Assembly (NCBI GenBank): GCA_025766275.1
Contig: JAFKAC010000040.1
Span: 124,001 to 188,000 of the forward strand
DNA from: Lactarius indigo
Lineage: Eukaryota; Basidiomycota; Agaricomycetes; Russulales; Russulaceae
Direction of reading: 5' to 3'
Length of the DNA: 64,000 nucleotides
The translations under genes and the position numbers were made by a program. The number at the start of each line of letters is the position of its first letter. The stretch's first letter is position 1. Positions 36,024-48,299 of the stretch are shown here, in pieces. The notes under the pieces were generated by a model. The model worked only from the letters and a program-made list of their open reading frames with translations, searched no databases and was not told the origin of the DNA.

Positions 36024-38389
36024 TCATACCCACCTCCACGCGATCGCAACCGCACCAAGGACAGTAGCAAACAGGGCGAGCGCACCAGGCATGGTGGAGC
36101 GCAGCGCCAACGCAGAGCTACTCCCAGGGCTCGTCGCGCCGCGGATGTCTTCCATCCCAGAATGGCCGTACGCCGTCGCGAGCATAGACGGGTCGATGAA
36201 GATCGTGTTGACTGTGCGGGACTGTACCGTCGTCGGGTACGTGACGGTCGAAGCGGGCGAGACGGCGCTGAGCGCGTCGCTGGTCAGGAAGACGAGGGCG
36301 AAGCCCGGCGCGGGAACGGGCACTGAGCAGGTGTTGGCGGTCGCGTCGCACTGCACCGTCGTCACGTTCGAGTCCCCGACCAGCCGTCCGTCAGACCCGA
36401 AATTGTTGCCGAACGTCTGCGCACTCGTAAGACCTTACGCAACTAGAAAAGAAATGAGTTCGTACCTGGCCCGCCCAGGTGAAATTACCCTTTGCCGAAA
36501 CAGATTCAGCCAAAAGGTATCTGTGAGATGGACGTTGATAAGCGGCTGGTGGGAGGGAGAGGAGAGTACCCACTTGACTTGTACTTGCGAAGGCGTCGCG
36601 TTGTTCTGACCTGTGGTGCCACCACCGATGGAGATAGTGGCGGTGTATGTTGACGCCCCAGTCGAATCTGTTACAAAGTTAAATAGCGCCACCTTTGTCG
36701 GTGCGCCGTTCTCATATACCGCATAAATCGGAGTGTTGATGTTCGACGTGAGATCGACCACTTGCGACGTATTGTGTGGTCCCAACGTTTCAGCCATGAC
36801 GAGAGCCGAGTAGTAGACAGGCCCGATGGTCCATTGGTGGAACGTAGATTGGTTGGTCGGTGGTGGGGTAAACGGATTGTAGTACGCGTTCTGTCCACCG
36901 ACGTGGAACAACGCCCCCGTGAAATTGCTGTACGCCATCGTAAGCGCCCAATCGAGTGCCCAGAGGGCCGCACCGAATGAATTGGAAATTCCCGGAAAGC
37001 CGGAACACGATGCGGTGTTAGTCTCGAACATGACGAATGGCTTCCCGTTTTGAACAGCAAACGCGGTCGAGTTGAGATAGTAAGAGGCCATGTTCGTGGA
37101 GGAGTTGTGCTGTAAATAGTTGATAAAGATGTCCTGTGGATTCTGCACGACTCCACCGCGGGAAGGATATACGGCGGCGCAATTGTCGTCAGGGTATCTG
37201 GAATGGAAGTGAGAAGCCTGGACGCTGATTGTGAGGACCCGGGACTTACCGCTCGACTGCAAGACTAAGGATACTATTCGAGTAGGAAGATACGATGCCA
37301 GTATCCCACACGCTTTCTGGGGTCCAGGACATTTGAACGCTAGGAACAATGAGTAGGTTGTCTTTTTTTGGGATCAAGGGATCATTGGCAATTTGTTGTA
37401 CCAGGGTTCCTATTTCCCCCATGTAATCAAATGGCGAGTAAGTCTGACAAATTTTATCAGTTCTTTCTCAAGCTTTGGCAAGTAATGTGCGCTGACCGAG
37501 GGTCGGTGGCCATGAGACCGAGCCCCATAAAGATCGGGTTCATTTCCTGCCTGGAAACCTATCAAGTAGTCGCCAAGGATTTGCTGACCGTCTTCGACGA
37601 TCTCCAGGGAAAACGGCGTTGTGTTGAAGAACGGGATGCCTGTATTCATGAGTATCAGAGGCGGGGGGAGTGGCGTAGAGAGACGAACCAAGGTACCAGT
37701 GGGTGTTTGTTAGGCTTGAGATGTTCGCCATCAGGTACAGCAGATCGGTCGTGAACGCCAACGGAGGTGTACCAGTCGGGTTGGAGGTATTATTTGTATC
37801 CTTTGCTAACATGGCGCCGTTCGGAAGACTCTCGACCAGCTCTGCATTCTCTTGCGAGTTACCACCAACACGCACTTGGACCCAACCGACTCGCTCGACT
37901 AAATTTGCCATCAGGTTCAAGAACGGGACCTGCAAGTAGGAGCTTATGCGCATCGGTACCAGGTATGGGGGTGGGCGTAGAAAGCAGCTCACCTATTCTT
38001 TCCCACTGAGACCGCCACCTGTTCGTCAAGGCATCTGACAACGAATGGCATGAGGACTCACAGACTTGATTCGACACCGACATCTCGATAGAGAACCCAA
38101 AGAAGCCACCATTCTGGGGGATCGATAAATTGGGTATGCCGCCACTGCTTGTGAGCTGCACTGGAACCTGCGTGGGGATCGGGGGTTCGGGAACGGCTGG
38201 GGGGTTCAGGATGGTTGGGTCATATGCAGCGGCTCCTGTGTAGCTGGCGGCAGCAGCTGCTGCAGTGTTGGTATAGTTGAGTGCAGAGCCACCAAAGATC
38301 ACCTGGTTTTTAGGCTGATAGACGCTGTACTGGGCATTGACAATTGCGGCCCAGACAAAGGAGGCGGAGACAGAGAAAAGGAGACGCAT
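36024..38389 (-). CDS. Glycoside hydrolase family 79 protein, copy 1 (secreted, GPI-anchor-like end)
   Basis: GH79 enzymes are mostly beta-glucuronidases acting on glucuronic acid in plant or animal polysaccharides; this placement is by motif. The signal peptide is MRLLFSVSASFVWAAIVNAQ. The N-terminal strand region is YSVYQPKNQVIFGGSALNYT, followed by FGFSIEMSVSNQV, FLNLMANLVERVGWVQVRVG, then GFQAGNEPDLY with the likely acid/base Glu. The likely nucleophile Glu is in MFETNTASCSGFPGISNSFG. The beta-rich C-terminal part contains VYENGAPTKVALFNFV and ends in a Ser-rich stretch plus a hydrophobic tail (GALALFATVLGAVAIAWRWV), as in GPI-anchored proteins. Several short introns split it. It converges with the permease on its left. 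Copy 2 lies about 6.05 kb away and is very similar; both look intact. Confidence 0.85.
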
Positions 38390-39052
38390 ATGAAGCGACT
38401 GAATAGCTCTTAGAAACGGCGGTTGGTGCCATAATAAGGCCTGGCTAGGTCGCAATATAGGTCCCGAAAACTAGCATATCATAAAAAAAAACACGAAGGT
38501 TTAGTCGAAGCGTTTAAAGCATTTACGAAATCGCCCTAACCAATTATTAAACACTTCAATTTTACAGAAGGCCGCAACGGGTACGGAAGGTTTCGCCGTC
38601 TATATAATTTGCACATGACTCCCGCGCCAGTCGGATTAATTTTGGATTGCATGCTCCAAGGAATCAGACCAGACTGGAAACTAGTGATTTCAAGTTATGA
38701 CCGTGCGACTTACGTGTATCCACAGTATCTGATTCGACTACATCTCGGTGGACTGAGGTGAGTAGATGTGAGTGCTAGCCTGTTCCAATTACTGGGAAGC
38801 CGGGGTTGCTTCTACAAAATGAGCGTAACTGAAGGTCTGAGTCGACTTGATTGGTTGCCACGCCTATCACAGACGCACCTCGTGATCGATCACAGCAAAG
38901 CAGCGAGGGCTGACTCTGTCGGTCATCTTTACTTATTGTGCTTGGCTTTCCTTCGCTGGCCAAGGGACTGGCAGACAGGACCATCGCTCCCATCGTGCAT
39001 GTGAAACTAGATTGGAGCCACGGTTCCTCCTTGTTGGGATATCAAGAACGTG

Positions 39053-39320
39053 ATGGTGGAACATAACAGACGAGATCAGACTTGGAATTAGGTGATTTAC
39101 CACACTCTCCATCGCGGCATGTTTCCTAACTGGGTAACTGCTATCAAAGCATTTCGTCGTTGGGTCTCACGGCTACAACATGAAGCATCCTGGCATCGGA
39201 CTTCTCATTGAAGACTATTATGATGGGTAAGGCCGCACAAACTACTCTGTCGGCTGTGGGTTCCAACATGTGGCAAGGACTTTCCAAAACGATAGCGTTG
39301 CGGCCTCGCACGGGGGAAGA
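39053..39320 (+). pseudogene. Broken 5' fragment of a GH3 gene
   Basis: The DNA from 39053 matches the beginning of the intact GH3 gene at 45010: an ATG reading MVE, a degraded first exon, the intron end CCTAACTGGG...TCAAAG, and the second exon reading HFVVGSHGYN (HFVVGFHGYD in the intact gene), then LLIEDYYDG for LLIRDYHVG. The first exon no longer reads LTEDIRREIGQ, and similarity fades after about 39320. The catalytic part is absent. This is the truncated partner created by the segmental duplication. Confidence 0.8.
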
Positions 39321-41319
39321 GTGGCGACAAGGTAGGCCCGAGAGCACTCCTTTGTCTAAAGTGTCGGGAGGGGGTCGAGTACGAGGTACACTGGGTCGCG
39401 TGCAAATGTGAATGCTTGTCAGCTTCGCGAGTGGCGTCGGGGCCAGGCCAGAGTCAGCATGAATATGGGGAACGTAGATAATCAGGAGGTAGGTGACGTA
39501 CTGCTTGCTTTACTGAGGGGTTTTCTGCACCACCGTACCAACGACCCACTTCAAATCGTCTGAGGGACCAGGAAAAGTCGAGAAAACCCTGCAGCGGCTC
39601 CCACGTATATATCCGAGTCCTGGCTCCCCGAAATCTGCAACCACGAGACCTCGTCATCGATGCTCTCCGCACGCAGCACGCACACACGTTGTAAGATACG
39701 ATTATTGTTGATACTCCCAACGAGCTAAGAAAAAAAAAGCGACACAAGAGTGTAAAAATCAGAGAGCTGCCAATGACACGGCATAGGATGATCATGAGAG
39801 ACGCGATAAGTAAACACGTGCACAGAACTCAAATGGGATGGAACGGTCACGTGCAATGGTTGAATTGGATTACGGTAATTGTTGTCCTGGGTGACCTCTA
39901 GCTACTGAGGTGGAATACTGGCGAAACCAGGAACGCAAGAGGGAACGAGGGCGATCACAGAAACGCTGGGAATGGTGTTGGTTGCATTTCTGGTGCTGGA
40001 AAAACCTTTCCTTCTCTCGGATTCGCTGAAAAAGACTTGTGCTTGATCTTTGACTTGATCGTCGACGCTAGAGGAAATCATAATCTTGACTGGGTTGAGA
40101 CCCAGAAATGTTAAGGGGAATGTCGACAATACTATCGGTTCTTGGATACTTGAGGCGTCTGGGACAACAGGCGGGACTACATGGCACTCAGAATAACCGG
40201 AACTGGCGGAGCCACCTGCGAGGTCTTCGCTATGTAACTTGACGCTTTTCCAGACAGGTTTTGAATGACTCGGAGGTGCGGCATTTGGGAGCTCTAAGAA
40301 TTGTGGAAATCGTTGGAGGTGCATCGCTGGCTTCACTTTGTCCAAAACTGGGTCACACGTAATCTGTGGTGCGGGTCGACGGCCTTCGCGATGTTTCCAA
40401 GTCCTCCAGATAGATGTACGTTGCCTGCTATCCTGGACTTTGCCAGTGGTATGACTTGAATCGCTCCCGATTTTTTTTTTGCTCTTGGTGCACCATGAAA
40501 GTTATGCTCCTAAGGCCGGGGAAGGACCCCAATGCGCTTGTACATTCCAGCGAGGATGTACTTGTTTTGTTGGCTCCTTCGCACTCCTCACAAGGTGCGC
40601 TGCGCTTCCGCAGAACTTATATCGTCCCACTCGGCTCTGCGCGGCGTCGCGTTCCGGTTGCGTGGCTCTGCACTCTTCTAGGTAGTCAGTAACGCTTCCA
40701 AGCCCTTTTTGAGAATCCTAATCACTTGGGCAAAGACGCTAAGCTGCGCGGTGGTCTGATATATCTGCATGGGCTGAGGAGACTCTGGAGGAGTTAACCG
40801 AAATGCAGGTATTGTATCGGTGCGGCGTCGTTGGGGTCGTCGTGGGAGGCGAAATGTCGCGCGGGGGGAGTGTATGAAGGGCGCGGAGCGCTGTCACGCA
40901 AGCATTAAATTACGAGGAACTCGCGGTAGCATTCCCTAAGCTCCTTCTCAGAGTGAAGCATCAAGAAAACCAAAAGTCAATGGAGGACTAGAGCTAGTCC
41001 CGCTAGTGTTCTAGTTCTACATTCGATCACAGGGACTTGAAAAAAACCACATAAAATAAATATTCCGTGCGCCGTTCGCCATCATAGATAACATCACTCA
41101 CTTGAAACAGCTCGCTGTATGGTCAAAAATCGACTGGTGTACATTTACTGGCCCTACAACATGTAAAAACCAAACATGCGCCTGTACCATCGTAGTTCGC
41201 GTTTTCATGTATCACGGGGTCTAACACAGTCACGGCAGCACCGAAGCGTCTCGAAGCTTTTCTGAATGATGGCCATCCGGGGAATGTGTCTAGCAGAAAT
41301 GCGATGGGAGATAGATTAC
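39321..41319. other. Junction region between the duplicated units, no convincing gene
   Basis: This separates the broken GH3 start from the broken permease end. A minus-strand frame at 39902-40345 (147 codons, MDKVKPAMHLQRFPQFLELP) is the longest; it shows no domain and no clear neighbours, so it is only a candidate exon. The plus strand near 40414-40690 has short Cys/Arg-rich frames. The origin of this DNA is unclear: it matches neither the rest of GH3 nor the rest of the permease by eye. Confidence 0.4.
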
Positions 41320-41697
41320 CTCTTTGCCGATATATCTGCCCGTGACGAAGGGCACGCCAGTGATGAACTACGCAGCAGTGATTATGATTGGATCATGGGT
41401 AGCATCGTCCTTCTGGCCATGACGTGACCTAAAATTCCTTTCTGGCGTTCTGCTGAGACTTGTGAGCTAGGATCTAGAGTACTATCATACCACATGATAC
41501 TTTACGAACACGGTGCATGACGAACAGTACTAACTTGCTTTTTCCAGCGTAGCCGACACCACCATTGGACCCACGCATACAACTACTGGGGGAAGGCCAC
41601 GCCGGCTATCATCTGAAGGAGACAGTGAGGAGGAAGAGAAAGGCTCTGTCAGTGGCAAGGACGAAGGAAACACGGTTTCTCGAGAGATCCCTAGCTG
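41320..41697 (+). pseudogene. Broken 3' fragment of the amino-acid permease
   Basis: Matches the last part of the intact permease from the SLPTYLPVTK segment to the acidic tail. It has small indels (for example GGGCACGCCAGTGATGAAC against GGACACGATGAAC) that break the frame, and it lacks all upstream membrane segments. The tail still shows EGDSEEEEKGSVSGKDEG-like coding. It lies directly downstream of the duplication junction. Confidence 0.8.
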
Positions 41698-42059
41698 ACC
41701 TTCTTCAAGTTCGAGTTGGTTTAATCGGGTAGGCGAAAGAGACACGATATGATGCACTCGAGGTGACCTTGAAAGGAAATATATACAGTACTTGTGACGT
41801 CATTGAGTTAAATCTGTGTTAAGAACGATACTTACAGAAAGTCATACCGACATTTGAACACAGGAAGCACGTGAAAACGAAACCGACTTTACGAGCGTAA
41901 CTAACATAAAAGAACAAGGGGTATCACGTTGCACCTTTGACGGAGCCCACGAGCGAGAGGGAAATGCAAATGTCTACTTGATATTGATGTGCTCGCGAAT
42001 AGGTCCTAGTCCATTGGTAACGACAACTACATACAATGCAAAACAAACCCATCTGTCTC

Positions 42060-44445
42060 TCATAGCCACCTCCGCGCAACCACGACCGCGCCAAGCGCAG
42101 CAGCGAACAGGGCGAGTGCGCCCGTAGCACGCAGCGCCGACGCGGAGCTGCTCCCGGGGCTCGTGGCACCGCGTACGTCCTCCATCCCAGAATGGCCATA
42201 CGACGTCGCGAGCATGGACGGGTCGATGAAGACGGTATTGAGAGTCCGGGTCTGTGCCGTCGTCGGGTACGTAACTGTTGAGGCGGGCGAGACGGCGCTG
42301 AGCGAGTCAGTGGTGAGGAAGACGAGCGCGAAGCCCGGCGCGGGAACGGGCACCGAACAGGTGTTGGCGGTCGTGTCGCACTGCACCGTCGTCACGTTCA
42401 AGTCACCGACCAGCCGTCCATCAGACCCAAAGTTGTCGCCGAGCGTCTGCAGTACCCAACGTGAGACTCATCGTAATTCAAGAAAAAAACAGTGAGCTCG
42501 TACTTGGCCTGCCCAGGTGAAATTACCCTTTGCCGAAACAGAGCTGGCCAAGAGGTATCTATGAAACAGGGCGGTTAGAAGCGGTTCGTGGGAGGGAGAG
42601 GGGAGTACCCACTTGACTTGCACTTGAGAAGGCGTCGCGTTGTTCTGACCCGTGTTGCCACCACCGATGGAGATAGTGGCGGTGTATGTTGATGCGCCTG
42701 TCGAATCTGTTACAAAATTGAATAGCGCCACCTTTGTTGGTGCGCCGTTCTCATATACCGCATAAATCGGAGTGTTGATGTTCGATGTGAGATCGACCAC
42801 TTGCGACGTATTGTGCGGTCCCAACAATTCAGCCATGACGAGGGCTGAGTAGTAGACAGGCCCGATGGTCCATTGGTGGAACGTGGACTGGTTAGTCGGT
42901 GGTGGGGTAAACGGATTGTAGTACGCGTTCTGTCCACCGACGTGGAACAACGCCCCCGTGAAATTGCTGTACGCCATCGTAAGCGCCCAATCGAGCGCCC
43001 AGAGGGCCGCACCGAATGAATTGGAAATTCCCGGAAAGCCGGAACACGATGCGGTGTTAGTCTCGAACATGATAAACGGCTTCCCGTTCTGATAAGCAAA
43101 CGCGGTGGAGTTGACATAGGACGTGACCAAGTTTGTGGAAGCGTTGTGCTGTAAATAGTTGATGAAGATGTCCTGCGGATTTTGTATGGTTTCACCGAGA
43201 GAAGGATATAGCGCGGCGCAGTTGTCGTCAGGGTATCTGGAATAGAGATCAGGAAGAAGCTCTGATGCTGATTGTGAGGATCAGGGACTTACCGCTCAAC
43301 AGCAAGGCCAAGAATACTGCTCGAGTAGGAAGATACGATGCCAGTGTTCCACACACTTTCTGGGGTCCAGAGAACTTGAACGCTAGGAACGATGAGTAGA
43401 TTGTCTTTCTTAGGGATCAAGGCATCGTTGGCGATCTGTTGTACCAGGGTCCCGACTTCTCCGAAGTAATCATTTTGTGAGTAAGTCTGGAAATTTTCAT
43501 TAGCTCCTAATTTTATTTTAATTGTGGGGACGTAAAATGAACTGACAGATGGCCGATGGCCGTGAGCCGCATAAAGATCGGGCTCATTTCCTGCCTGGAA
43601 ACCGAGCAAGTAGTCCCCAAGGATCTGTTGACCATCTTCGACGATCGCTAGGGAAAACGGCGTTGTGTTGAAGAACGGAATACCTGTGTTCATGGGTTTC
43701 AGAGATGGGAAGAAGGGGTGTGATGTAGAGGGACGGACCAAGGAACCAGTGGGTGTTTGTGAGGCTTGAGATGTTCGACATCAGATACAGCAAATCGGTC
43801 GTGAACGCCAACGGAGGTGTACTCGTCGGACCGGAGGTATTATTTGTATCCTTTGCAAGCATGGTGCCGTTCGGAAGACTTGCGACCAGCTCTGCGTTCT
43901 CCTGCGAGTTACCACCAACACGCACTTGCACCCAGCCAACTCGCTCGGCGATGTTTGCCATCAGATTCAAGAACGGGACCTGTAAGTAGGAACTGACGCG
44001 CGTCAACACGAGGCGTGAGAGTAGGCATGGAAAACAGCTCACCTGTTCTTTCCCACTGAGATCATGGCCGCCCATCTGTCAAAACGTCTAACAGCGAATG
44101 GCACAAGGACTCACAGACTTGATTCGACACCGACATCTCGATAGAGAACCCAAAGAAGCCACCATTTTGAGGGATCGATAAATTGGGTATGCCGCCACTG
44201 CTCGTGAGCTGCACTGGAACTTGTGTGGGGATCGGGGGGTTGGGGACGGCAGGGGGGTTGAGGATGGTAGGGTCGTATGCGGCTGCTCCTGTGTAGCTGG
44301 CGGCAGCCGCTGCTGCGGTGTTGGTATAGTTGAGTGCAGAGCCACCAAAGATCACCTGGTTCTTGGGCTGGTATACGCTGTACTGGGCATTGGCAAGCGC
44401 GGCGGCCCAGACAGAGGGGATGATGAGGGAGAAACAAAGACGCAT
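42060..44445 (-). CDS. Glycoside hydrolase family 79 protein, copy 2
   Basis: Paralogue of the gene at 36024-38389, same strand. The signal peptide is MRLCFSLIIPSVWAAALANAQ. The same ordered motifs occur: YSVYQPKNQVIFGGSALNYT, FGFSIEMSVSNQV, FLNLMANIAERVGWVQVRVG, GFQAGNEPDLY (acid/base Glu) and MFETNTASCSGFPGISNSFG (nucleophile Glu). The end has a Ser-rich stretch plus a hydrophobic tail (ALALFAAALGAVVVARRWL). Differences from copy 1 are mostly single residues (for example YLG/FLG after NTHW, and SNPTG/SGPTS in the linker), so the duplication is fairly recent or the copies are under shared constraint. No disabling change was seen. The start is fixed by the signal peptide. Confidence 0.85.
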
Positions 44446-45009
44446 GGGGAAACAGGGTACGGCCTAGAAACGGCACTTGGGGCCATAATAAGGCGTGGCC
44501 AGGTTGCAATGTGGGAGCCAAAAATAGCACACAGCGACAGATATGGAGGAGCTGCGCCGTGTATATTATTAGCCCATGGCGCCCGCGGCCGAATTAATTT
44601 AAGTGCGTGCTCCAGGGAGCCGGACAAGACTGCAAAATAGAGTGATTTTGACCGACGACTGTGCGATCCACGCGCACCAGTATCTCTCACTGGCCTGAGG
44701 CGAGTGGATGGATTGTTACGATACTGGGAAGTCGTGAGAAGAGCTTAGATTGAAGGAGTGTGGTGATTGATCGCAGCAGCAAGGTGCCACTGCGCGCCAA
44801 TTTCAAGATTCCCACGTAGATTGGCCGATATCATCCATACGGTCACCCGACTCGGACAGCTCGGACCCGTACTCTTACAGTACTTGCTTGTCTTTATGTG
44901 GAATTGGCAGACAGGACCCACCGTGCACGTGAAACTGCCTTGATGTCCTGATGGAAAGCTTCCATCGTCTTGACCATCGTGATTTCTGCCTCTCATCACG
45001 AACACCATC

Positions 45010-47093
45010 ATGGTGGAGCTGACAGAGGATATTCGACGGGAAATTGGTCAGGTGAGGCGATTCACCCCACAGCTCTGCAGCGGCATTTTTCCTAACTGGG
45101 GAAATGTTGTCAAGCACTTCGTCGTTGGGTTTCATGGCTACGACGTGAGCCCCGACATTGAACTTCTTATTCGAGACTATCATGTTGGGTAAAGGCTTCC
45201 CAATTACCCTGTTGGCTGTGTTCTGACCACCCAAATGTCCGGCAGAAATGTTATTCTCATGAAGCGCAACGTTAAGAGTATGTCTCCTCTATTGCGTGGA
45301 AAGGTGGTTTTGAGCAGCGTGCGTGCGGACAGGTGCAAAGCAAGTCCATGCACTGGTGCAGAAGTTGCAGCAGATAGCTAAGAGTGCTGGGCACGGACGT
45401 CCGTTGATGATTGGGACAGATCAAGAAAACGGTCTGGCTTACTACAACTCACGACACCTGATCGGGAAACTTACGACGAGGTGACCGGTGCTGCTGCGGC
45501 AGGCCTTGTCTCCGCTTTTAGCGTTGCTCATAGCAACGAAGCTGGCACGCAATTGTCCGTAAGAAGCAATATTCTTGGATACCGTAGAACTAACGAGAGT
45601 TGACAGTCCAGGGGCGATGGCAATTGCCGCTGCGGGCTCGCCGGACATCGCGGAGCGCATAACGGAAGCATCTGCGCTTGAGCTGAAGCTCGCCGGAATA
45701 AACTGGGCGTACAGCCCCGTCGGAGACGTGAACAGCGATCCGCGAAACCCTGTCATAGGCTCGTTCTTATCCACGCGCCATCGTTGCGCGTTCTCACATT
45801 CCCTCTTGCAGGTGTCCGGTCCTTTGGCGACGGTATGGTATACAGTATTCTGCCAAACGTGGTATTTATCGTGTATATTTGTAAGTCCCGGAAGAGGTCT
45901 CAAAATACGTGACTGCTGTCTGCCGTGGCTTGACCAAGGCGGGTATCGCACCATCAGCCAAGCACATCCCCGGCCACGGCGACACGCACATCGATTCACA
46001 CATAGCCCTTCCAATCATCTCCAAGGATGCCACCTCGCTCGCCCAAAATGACCTCATACCCTTCCGAGCAGCGTCCGATGCCGGGGTCGCGACCATCATG
46101 GTGGGCCACATGGCTCTGCCTGCTATCACTGGTGATGCAGTGCCCGCCTCGCTCTCGCACGCAGTGATTGGTGGTCTGCTCCGCAAGTCTCTCGGATACG
46201 GCGGCGTTGTGGTCACCGATTGTCTCGAAATGGAGGCCGTCGCAGCGCGCGAGGGCGGCGTCCCGATCGCCTTCGTCGATGCCCTGCGCGCAGGCGCCGA
46301 CATCGCCATGATCTGCCATCGTTTCGATCGCCAACGAGGTGCCCTGGAAGCCGCATACAGTGCAATACGAAGCGGGACCCTCAGCCACGAGGAGCTGCGC
46401 GCGAGCGGACAACGCATCGAGGTTTTGAAAGACGCATTCGCGGGCAGCTGGGACCAGGTCCTCGGACGGGAATTCGACGAGACCGGGTGGGCTCGTTTGA
46501 AGGAGGAGCACGTGGTACTGAGTCGCCAGACTTACGCGGGTTCGATCGCGCTCGTTCGGAACCCCAGCACCGTCGTCCCCCTCCCCAAATCCGGACCCGC
46601 TGTGGTCCTCACCCCGCGCATGGAATCGCTGAATCTTGCTGTGGACGACGACGCAGACAGCGCCGCGGGGTCGTCCTACATAGCCCTTGCAGAAAACGTG
46701 CGCAAACGTGTGAACGGCGCGTCGGAGCATGTCGTGTATGCCCCAGATGAGCCGTTCGGCGCGGAGCTGGAAGACACGATCGAGCATGCGACCTCCGTGC
46801 TTTTCGTGACCCGAAACGCCGATCGCTCTACCTGGCAGCTGGACAAGCTGCGAAAGGTCCTCCGGCTGAGGAAGGAACTGCGGAGGGTGGTCGTGCTCGC
46901 AAGTTGTGCACCGTACGACCTGCTGGCAGCGCCGGCGGACATCGAGGGATTGCGTGACGTCGGGTACGTAGCGAGTTTCGAGTTTACAGTGGGTGCCTTG
47001 GATGCTGCGGCTGCGGTGATCTTTGGAGAGGAGGTTGCGAAGGGGAAAGTGCCTGTTTGTGGAGGAAATGTACTTCCTGATTGGGCTCGATAG
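45010..47093 (+). CDS. Glycoside hydrolase family 3, beta-N-acetylhexosaminidase (NagZ-like)
   Basis: Eight exons (45010-45051, 45115-45188, 45246-45277, 45333-45431, 45503-45554, 45607-45758, 45812-45832, 45886-47093) sum to 1680 bp, giving 559 aa. Motifs in order: HFVVGFHGYDVSPDIELLIR, GNVILMKRNVKSAKQV, PLMIGTDQENG, GTQFPGAMAIAAAGSPDIAE, INWAYSPVGDVNSDPRNPVI, then KHIPGHGDTHIDSH (the NagZ His/Asp dyad), MVGHMALP and VVVTDCLEMEAV with the likely nucleophile Asp. No signal peptide is evident, so the enzyme is probably intracellular, releasing N-acetylglucosamine from glycans or chitin fragments. The intron at 45759-45811 uses a GC donor. A truncated copy of its 5' end is at 39053. Exon 7 is only 21 bp. 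Confidence 0.9.
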
Positions 47094-47454
47094 TGCTGTA
47101 AGTAGGCACGCTTCTGGCTCTGATCGTCGCATATCCTTCATAGCTCTGTTCGTGCTGATCGTCGAGCGTCGTCACTTGGAATTCAAAGGTAGCGAACATG
47201 TACTTAAGGACAATTTGCGTCCTTCGGTCGTCCATTATCTTTGTAACTCATACACCACCGGCCTTTATCGAGCGCTCTTACACAAAAGTCAGTAGCCACG
47301 TTCGGTCTTGGTCCGAACCGTTAGTATCGCCTGTCCACGGAAATGGACGGACCAAGGGACGGACCCATGACGGACCCATAAACGTATAAACGCTTGACCT
47401 CGACCAATCCCGTGATCGCGACGCGACCCATTGTTTGTCTTTTCTCAGCCTGTC

Positions 47455-48299
47455 ATGGCATCCGATAGCTCGACACCCAGTAAGCGATGGACTCAATTCT
47501 ATGCGGCCCTTCAACTCGCCATTCAGAGCGCCGCGCACAAGTGGACGTCCGTGTCGCCCCGCTCTATATTCTTCGTACCGGTTGTTCAAAGAAGACCTTC
47601 ATTGACCTAGTTACAAGGACTTTTCCGAATGTTTCCCTCTTTGGTGCGAGGAGCAACCCAACGGGGCAGAGGGCGTCTTCAAAACCGTCTCGAGTTTCAT
47701 CGAAACTCATATCATCGTGCGTCACTACCCCTCAACCATCATCATTACCTCTCTTAGACTGTCTTTCTCATAGAATGGTACGGACAAACTGTTTGAACAG
47801 TACGACGTCCAGAAACGAATCGATGTTCTACATCGCGTCGTGACCGAGGCGCGCACACGACGGCAGCGGGGGGAGACACCTGCTACGGATCGCTGGCGTG
47901 AGGACCTGCAGCCCCGGGAGGCGACGCGCGGGCAGACGATACCTACCCTTGAACGCGAACGGGACTTACTCCGTGCGCGACTTGCGCAGGTGCGTGCCCC
48001 CCAAAAAAAAAGTGCAGACAGATTCACATTGACCGCACAGATGAAGAAGGAAAACGTGGAGCTGTACGAACAGGTGCAAGAGAACGTGGCGGCACAGGAA
48101 CGAACGGAGGCCAAAACTGCGGAGATGTTCGCATTCTTTGACGAGGTTCGTCCGAACACTCCCTGGCTGTGCTCTCGGACTAAGTGACACGCCCACTGGT
48201 CAGATCTACGCGAAGTGGCGGGAACTGCCACTGGAAGACGTGCAGGCATGGACGCTTTTGACAGCCGAGACACAGAGTGCTATAAACCCTCCTCCATGA
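47455..48299 (+). CDS. NNF1: Kinetochore protein Nnf1 (MIND/Mis12 complex)
   Basis: Five exons (47455-47546, 47611-47716, 47774-47989, 48041-48145, 48204-48299) sum to 615 bp, giving 204 aa, the usual size of Nnf1/PMF1. Sequence landmarks: SKRWTQFYAALQLAIQSAAH, KDFSECFPLWCEEQPNG, LFEQYDVQKRIDVLHRVVTE, a charged coiled coil (TLERERDLLRARLAQ, MKKENVELYEQVQENVAAQE), and EIYAKWRELPLEDVQAWTLL near the end. Nnf1 is a subunit of the four-protein MIND complex linking the inner kinetochore to Ndc80. The assignment rests on family pattern memory: an N-terminal helical bundle, then a coiled coil. It starts 362 bp after the GH3 stop, on the same strand. All introns are GT-AG. Confidence 0.85.

Larger units (their letters stand above)
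35288..39320. repeat. Left unit of a tandem segmental duplication
   Basis: The block runs from the permease 3' end through GH79 copy 1 to the beginning of a GH3 gene. Its counterpart, in the same order and orientation, lies about 6.0 kb to the right (41320-45250). Matches include the permease tail, the whole GH79 gene and its promoter, and the GH3 start. The offsets differ slightly (6032, 6056 and 5965 bp at three anchor points) because of small indels. Confidence 0.85.
41320..45250. repeat. Right unit of the tandem segmental duplication
   Basis: It repeats the left unit (35288-39320): permease 3' end (broken here), GH79 copy 2, and the GH3 start (intact here). Similarity begins abruptly at about 41320 with CTCTTTGCCGATATATCTGC against CTCTTTGCCGACATATCTAC in the permease. 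Confidence 0.85.

Noticed and set aside
45996..47141. 381-codon minus-strand frame opposite GH3
   Set aside because: No domain was found. The plus strand carries GH3 catalytic motifs in the same interval.
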